Below, piece by piece: positions 12,407 to 14,416 of a stretch of 14,416 nucleotides of DNA. A program made the translations under genes and the position numbers. This DNA is from Treponema sp. GTDB taxonomy: Bacteria; Spirochaetota; Spirochaetia; Treponematales; Breznakiellaceae. How positions within the stretch are numbered: position 1 is the first letter of the stretch; the number at the start of each line of letters is the position of its first letter. The stretch is from the NCBI GenBank assembly GCA_031271075.1, contig JAISWN010000170.1, positions 1 through 14,416 of the forward strand, read 5' to 3'. Below the pieces are notes generated by a model. It did no database searches. It was not told the DNA's origin and saw only the letters and a program-made list of their open reading frames with translations.

Positions 12407-14416
12407 CCGGGCTGTCCCGAAAAGGAGGGTCTTCCGCTTGGTAGAAGCCGTTTTTCCAGTTAAAGCGGCTGGTCTCCGGCAGAGGCGCGGCGTTTCTTAG
12501 GGATTTCATCAAATTCCGGTAAGCGGTTTTTTTAAGAGGCTGGCCGGAAAGATCCACTATGAAGCGGCGAAAACCCGCCTCTCTTAAAAAGGGAATCTTA
12601 TCCACAATGGAGAAGGGGCGCTCGGGGTAAACCACGGAGCCCTCCTTCCCGGCGGAAAGGCGGAACCCTTCCCCCCGGCTGTCGGTAAACCCCTTAAAGC
12701 CGTAGATTCCGCCCAGATCCGCGCGGATGCGGAACAGGGCGGGCCAGGTGAGGACCGTAACAAAACAGAGGGAACGGCGGCCGGGGCTCAGGGTCTTCTC
12801 CAGGTTTTGCCGGTTGTTCTCCAGGGGAGAGACAAAGTTATCCGCCCCCAGGGAAGAGACAAAGGAGGCGGCCCAGCGGTTAAACACGTAGAGGTAAGGG
12901 CCCGCGATAAGGGCGGGGCGGGCGCCGGGCAGTTGACCTGCCGGATCGCGCCGGAGGGCGTCTCCCCGGAAAAAGGAAAAGTGGCCGGGGTTATTCACCA
13001 TGAACTGCCGGTAGCCTTTCCCTATAAGGGCTTTTATCTCTCCCGCCAGAGGCTCCTCATCCCCCTGGGGAAAGTAGGGATCCAGGGAGAGGATGATTTC
13101 CCCGCTCTTAAAAGGCAGCGGCGCCTCCTTCCCCAAAAGCCGGGAGGCGTTTTTCCGGGTCAGGGCAAGGATTACCCGGACCGGCCGCTCGGATTGCAGG
13201 ATGTAGAGATCCTCCGGCCGGGACACGGAGACGTAAAAGCCGTCGGGAAAAAGCCCTGTTTCCCTGCCCCCTTCCCCGGAAACGCTCTTCCCGGAGGCCG
13301 GGGGAAGATCCAGGGGCGGGGCCTTGTCCCGGCCGGGACTCCGCCGGAAGCCGTCCAGATCCCGGGGAATCACCGGAGGGTAACGTTTCGACATGGCCCT
13401 GGTCTGGATCAGATACACCCCGTCGCCGGGGCCGAAACCCTGGGGAAGGGAGATCCAGCAGCCGCCCGGGACGCTTGCGGCAGGCTCAAGGGCGGTCAGC
13501 TTGTGGGACTTTCGTTCCGAATCATCGGCCCGGTGGAACCGTAGCGAGTCCCCCGTCTGGGGGAAGATCCGGCCCGGAACGATAAGGCCCAGGGGCCCCG
13601 CCTGGGCGCGCTTTACCTTGAGGATGGTTCCCAGGGAAATCCCGGTTCCGCCGTCCCTGGAGGGCTCAAGCCAGTCGGGGCGTACAGGGGCCGCCTTTAG
13701 CCCGGCCTGCCCCGGCGGGGCGCGATCCGCCTCCGGGGGGCTATCCGGTTCAGGAGAAAGATCATCCGGACGCGGGCTCCCATCCCCCTCGCCCATACCC
13801 ATGGAGTAGTAAAATTCCGTCTTTGCCCGGGCAAAGTCGTTCCGCAGTATGTCCAAGGCCCGGCCTATCTTTTCCCCAAGCCTTTCCCCGGCCAGGCTTT
13901 CAGCTAGGCCATCGGCCAAGGCGTCCAGTACCAGCCGGTAGGCGGATACCACGGTTCCCACGTATTCGGCGCTTTTCATCCGTCCTTCAATTTTGAAGGA
14001 ATTTATCCCCGCCCCAACCAGTTCCGGCGCCCGGGCAAGAAGCTCCAGGTCATGGGGACTGAAGTAGTAACCCTCCTCCCCGCCGTGGGAAGCGGCGGCA
14101 GGGGACGGCTCTCCCCCCGCGATGTTCGGGCGGTAATAACGGCGGCAGGCCTGGGTACAAAGCCCCCGGTTGGCGGATTTTCCCCCCAGGTAACTGGAAA
14201 AAAGGCAGAGCCCCGAGGCGCTAACACAGAGAGCCCCGTGTACAAAGACCTCAAGCTCCATATTGGTATTGGCCCGGCAGGCCCGCAGCTCCGCCAAGGA
14301 AAGCTCCCGGGCCAGAACCACCCGGGAAAAACCGTGGCGGGAAAGGGCGTTGGCCCCCCTGGCGGAGGCGATGTTCATCTGGGTCGAGGCGTGGAGTTTG
14401 AGGGAGGGAAAACAAT
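12372..14416 (-). CDS. U32-family protein (peptidase U32 / RlhA-TrhP-like), 5' end off the right edge
   Basis: The minus-strand frame is open to the window edge. Codons before the in-window ATG at 14378 read LKLHASTQ and belong to the family (the ASTQMN block), so the true start lies outside. U32 proteins were named collagenase-like peptidases, but characterised members carry an Fe-S cluster and hydroxylate RNA (RlhA on 23S rRNA, TrhP on tRNA) or take part in anaerobic ubiquinone synthesis. Counting from that Met: LARELSLAEL (22-31), the signature EVFVHGALCVSASGLCLFS (43-61), and the cysteines C51, C58, C74 and C78 as candidate cluster ligands, then SFKIEGRMKSAEYV (127-140). More than 680 residues in the window resemble the long RlhA type. 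Two low-complexity Pro/Asp/Gly-rich inserts lie at about 204-240 and 345-375. The C-terminus overlaps ssb by 35 bases. The RNA target is not identifiable. Confidence 0.85.
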   Translation of the reverse strand, partial: CFPSLKLHASTQMNIASARGANALSRHGFSRVVLARELSLAELRACRANTNMELEVFVHGALCVSASGLCLFSSYLGGKSANRGLCTQACRRYYRPNIAGGEPSPAAASHGGEEGYYFSPHDLELLARAPELVGAGINSFKIEGRMKSAEYVGTVVSAYRLVLDALADGLAESLAGERLGEKIGRALDILRNDFARAKTEFYYSMGMGEGDGSPRPDDLSPEPDSPPEADRAPPGQAGLKAAPVRPDWLEPSRDGGTGISLGTILKVKRAQAGPLGLIVPGRIFPQTGDSLRFHRADDSERKSHKLTALEPAASVPGGCWISLPQGFGPGDGVYLIQTRAMSKRYPPVIPRDLDGFRRSPGRDKAPPLDLPPASGKSVSGEGGRETGLFPDGFYVSVSRPEDLYILQSERPVRVILALTRKNASRLLGKEAPLPFKSGEIILSLDPYFPQGDEEPLAGEIKALIGKGYRQFMVNNPGHFSFFRGDALRRDPAGQLPGARPALIAGPYLYVFNRWAASFVSSLGADNFVSPLENNRQNLEKTLSPGRRSLCFVTVLTWPALFRIRADLGGIYGFKGFTDSRGEGFRLSAGKEGSVVYPERPFSIVDKIPFLREAGFRRFIVDLSGQPLKKTAYRNLMKSLRNAAPLPETSRFNWKNGFYQAEDPPFRDSPARTPSLRPPPP

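Overview
The window looks like GC-rich chromosomal DNA (by eye around 55-60% GC) from a spirochaete, most likely a gut-associated treponeme of the Treponema/Breznakiellaceae group. The main hint is the dephospho-CoA kinase, whose ATP-binding loop reads GTYCAGKN instead of the usual GGIGSGKS/T. I associate this variant with treponemes from memory and could not check it. There is no rRNA, tRNA, insertion sequence, prophage or CRISPR array. The region reads as ordinary core and housekeeping DNA made of short transcription units in mixed orientation.

Layout, left to right. A minus-strand RNA ligase of the DRB0094/Rnl5 type runs off the left edge. Just upstream of it is a perfect 17-base palindrome. 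Diverging from it is a plus-strand pair of half-size chromate-transporter (CHR) genes with a four-base overlap. Their leader holds a possible 18-codon peptide and three tandem 12-base repeats. A MarC-family membrane protein (minus) comes next. Then a malate/L-lactate-type dehydrogenase (plus) and an MFS transporter (minus) face each other tail to tail. A plus-strand pair follows: coaE and a membrane-anchored SPOR-domain protein with a long Ala/Pro/Lys linker. Next are an aldo/keto reductase (minus) and a DUF1015 protein (plus), which diverge from promoters that may share a -10 region. A 652-residue protein I do not recognise follows, then a stand-alone ssb with a structured leader. Last is a U32-family protein (minus) that runs off the right edge and overlaps the end of ssb by 35 bases.

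How the genes relate. No single pathway joins them. Local logic is visible in the CHR pair (two half-transporters that probably make one functional unit), in coaE with the SPOR protein (possibly co-transcribed) and in the several convergent pairs.

Regulation is the most interesting layer. Several genes have a clear Shine-Dalgarno sequence (RNA ligase, both CHR genes, the aldo/keto reductase, ssb), while others have none. The dehydrogenase, the MFS transporter, the DUF1015 gene and, more weakly, coaE and the MarC gene instead carry a -10-like hexamer 4-6 bases before the ATG. This suggests leaderless mRNAs. I did not find a convincing new multi-gene system. The best leads are the RNA ligase operator candidate, the leader of the CHR operon, the leaderless pattern, the ssb leader and the unknown 652-residue protein.
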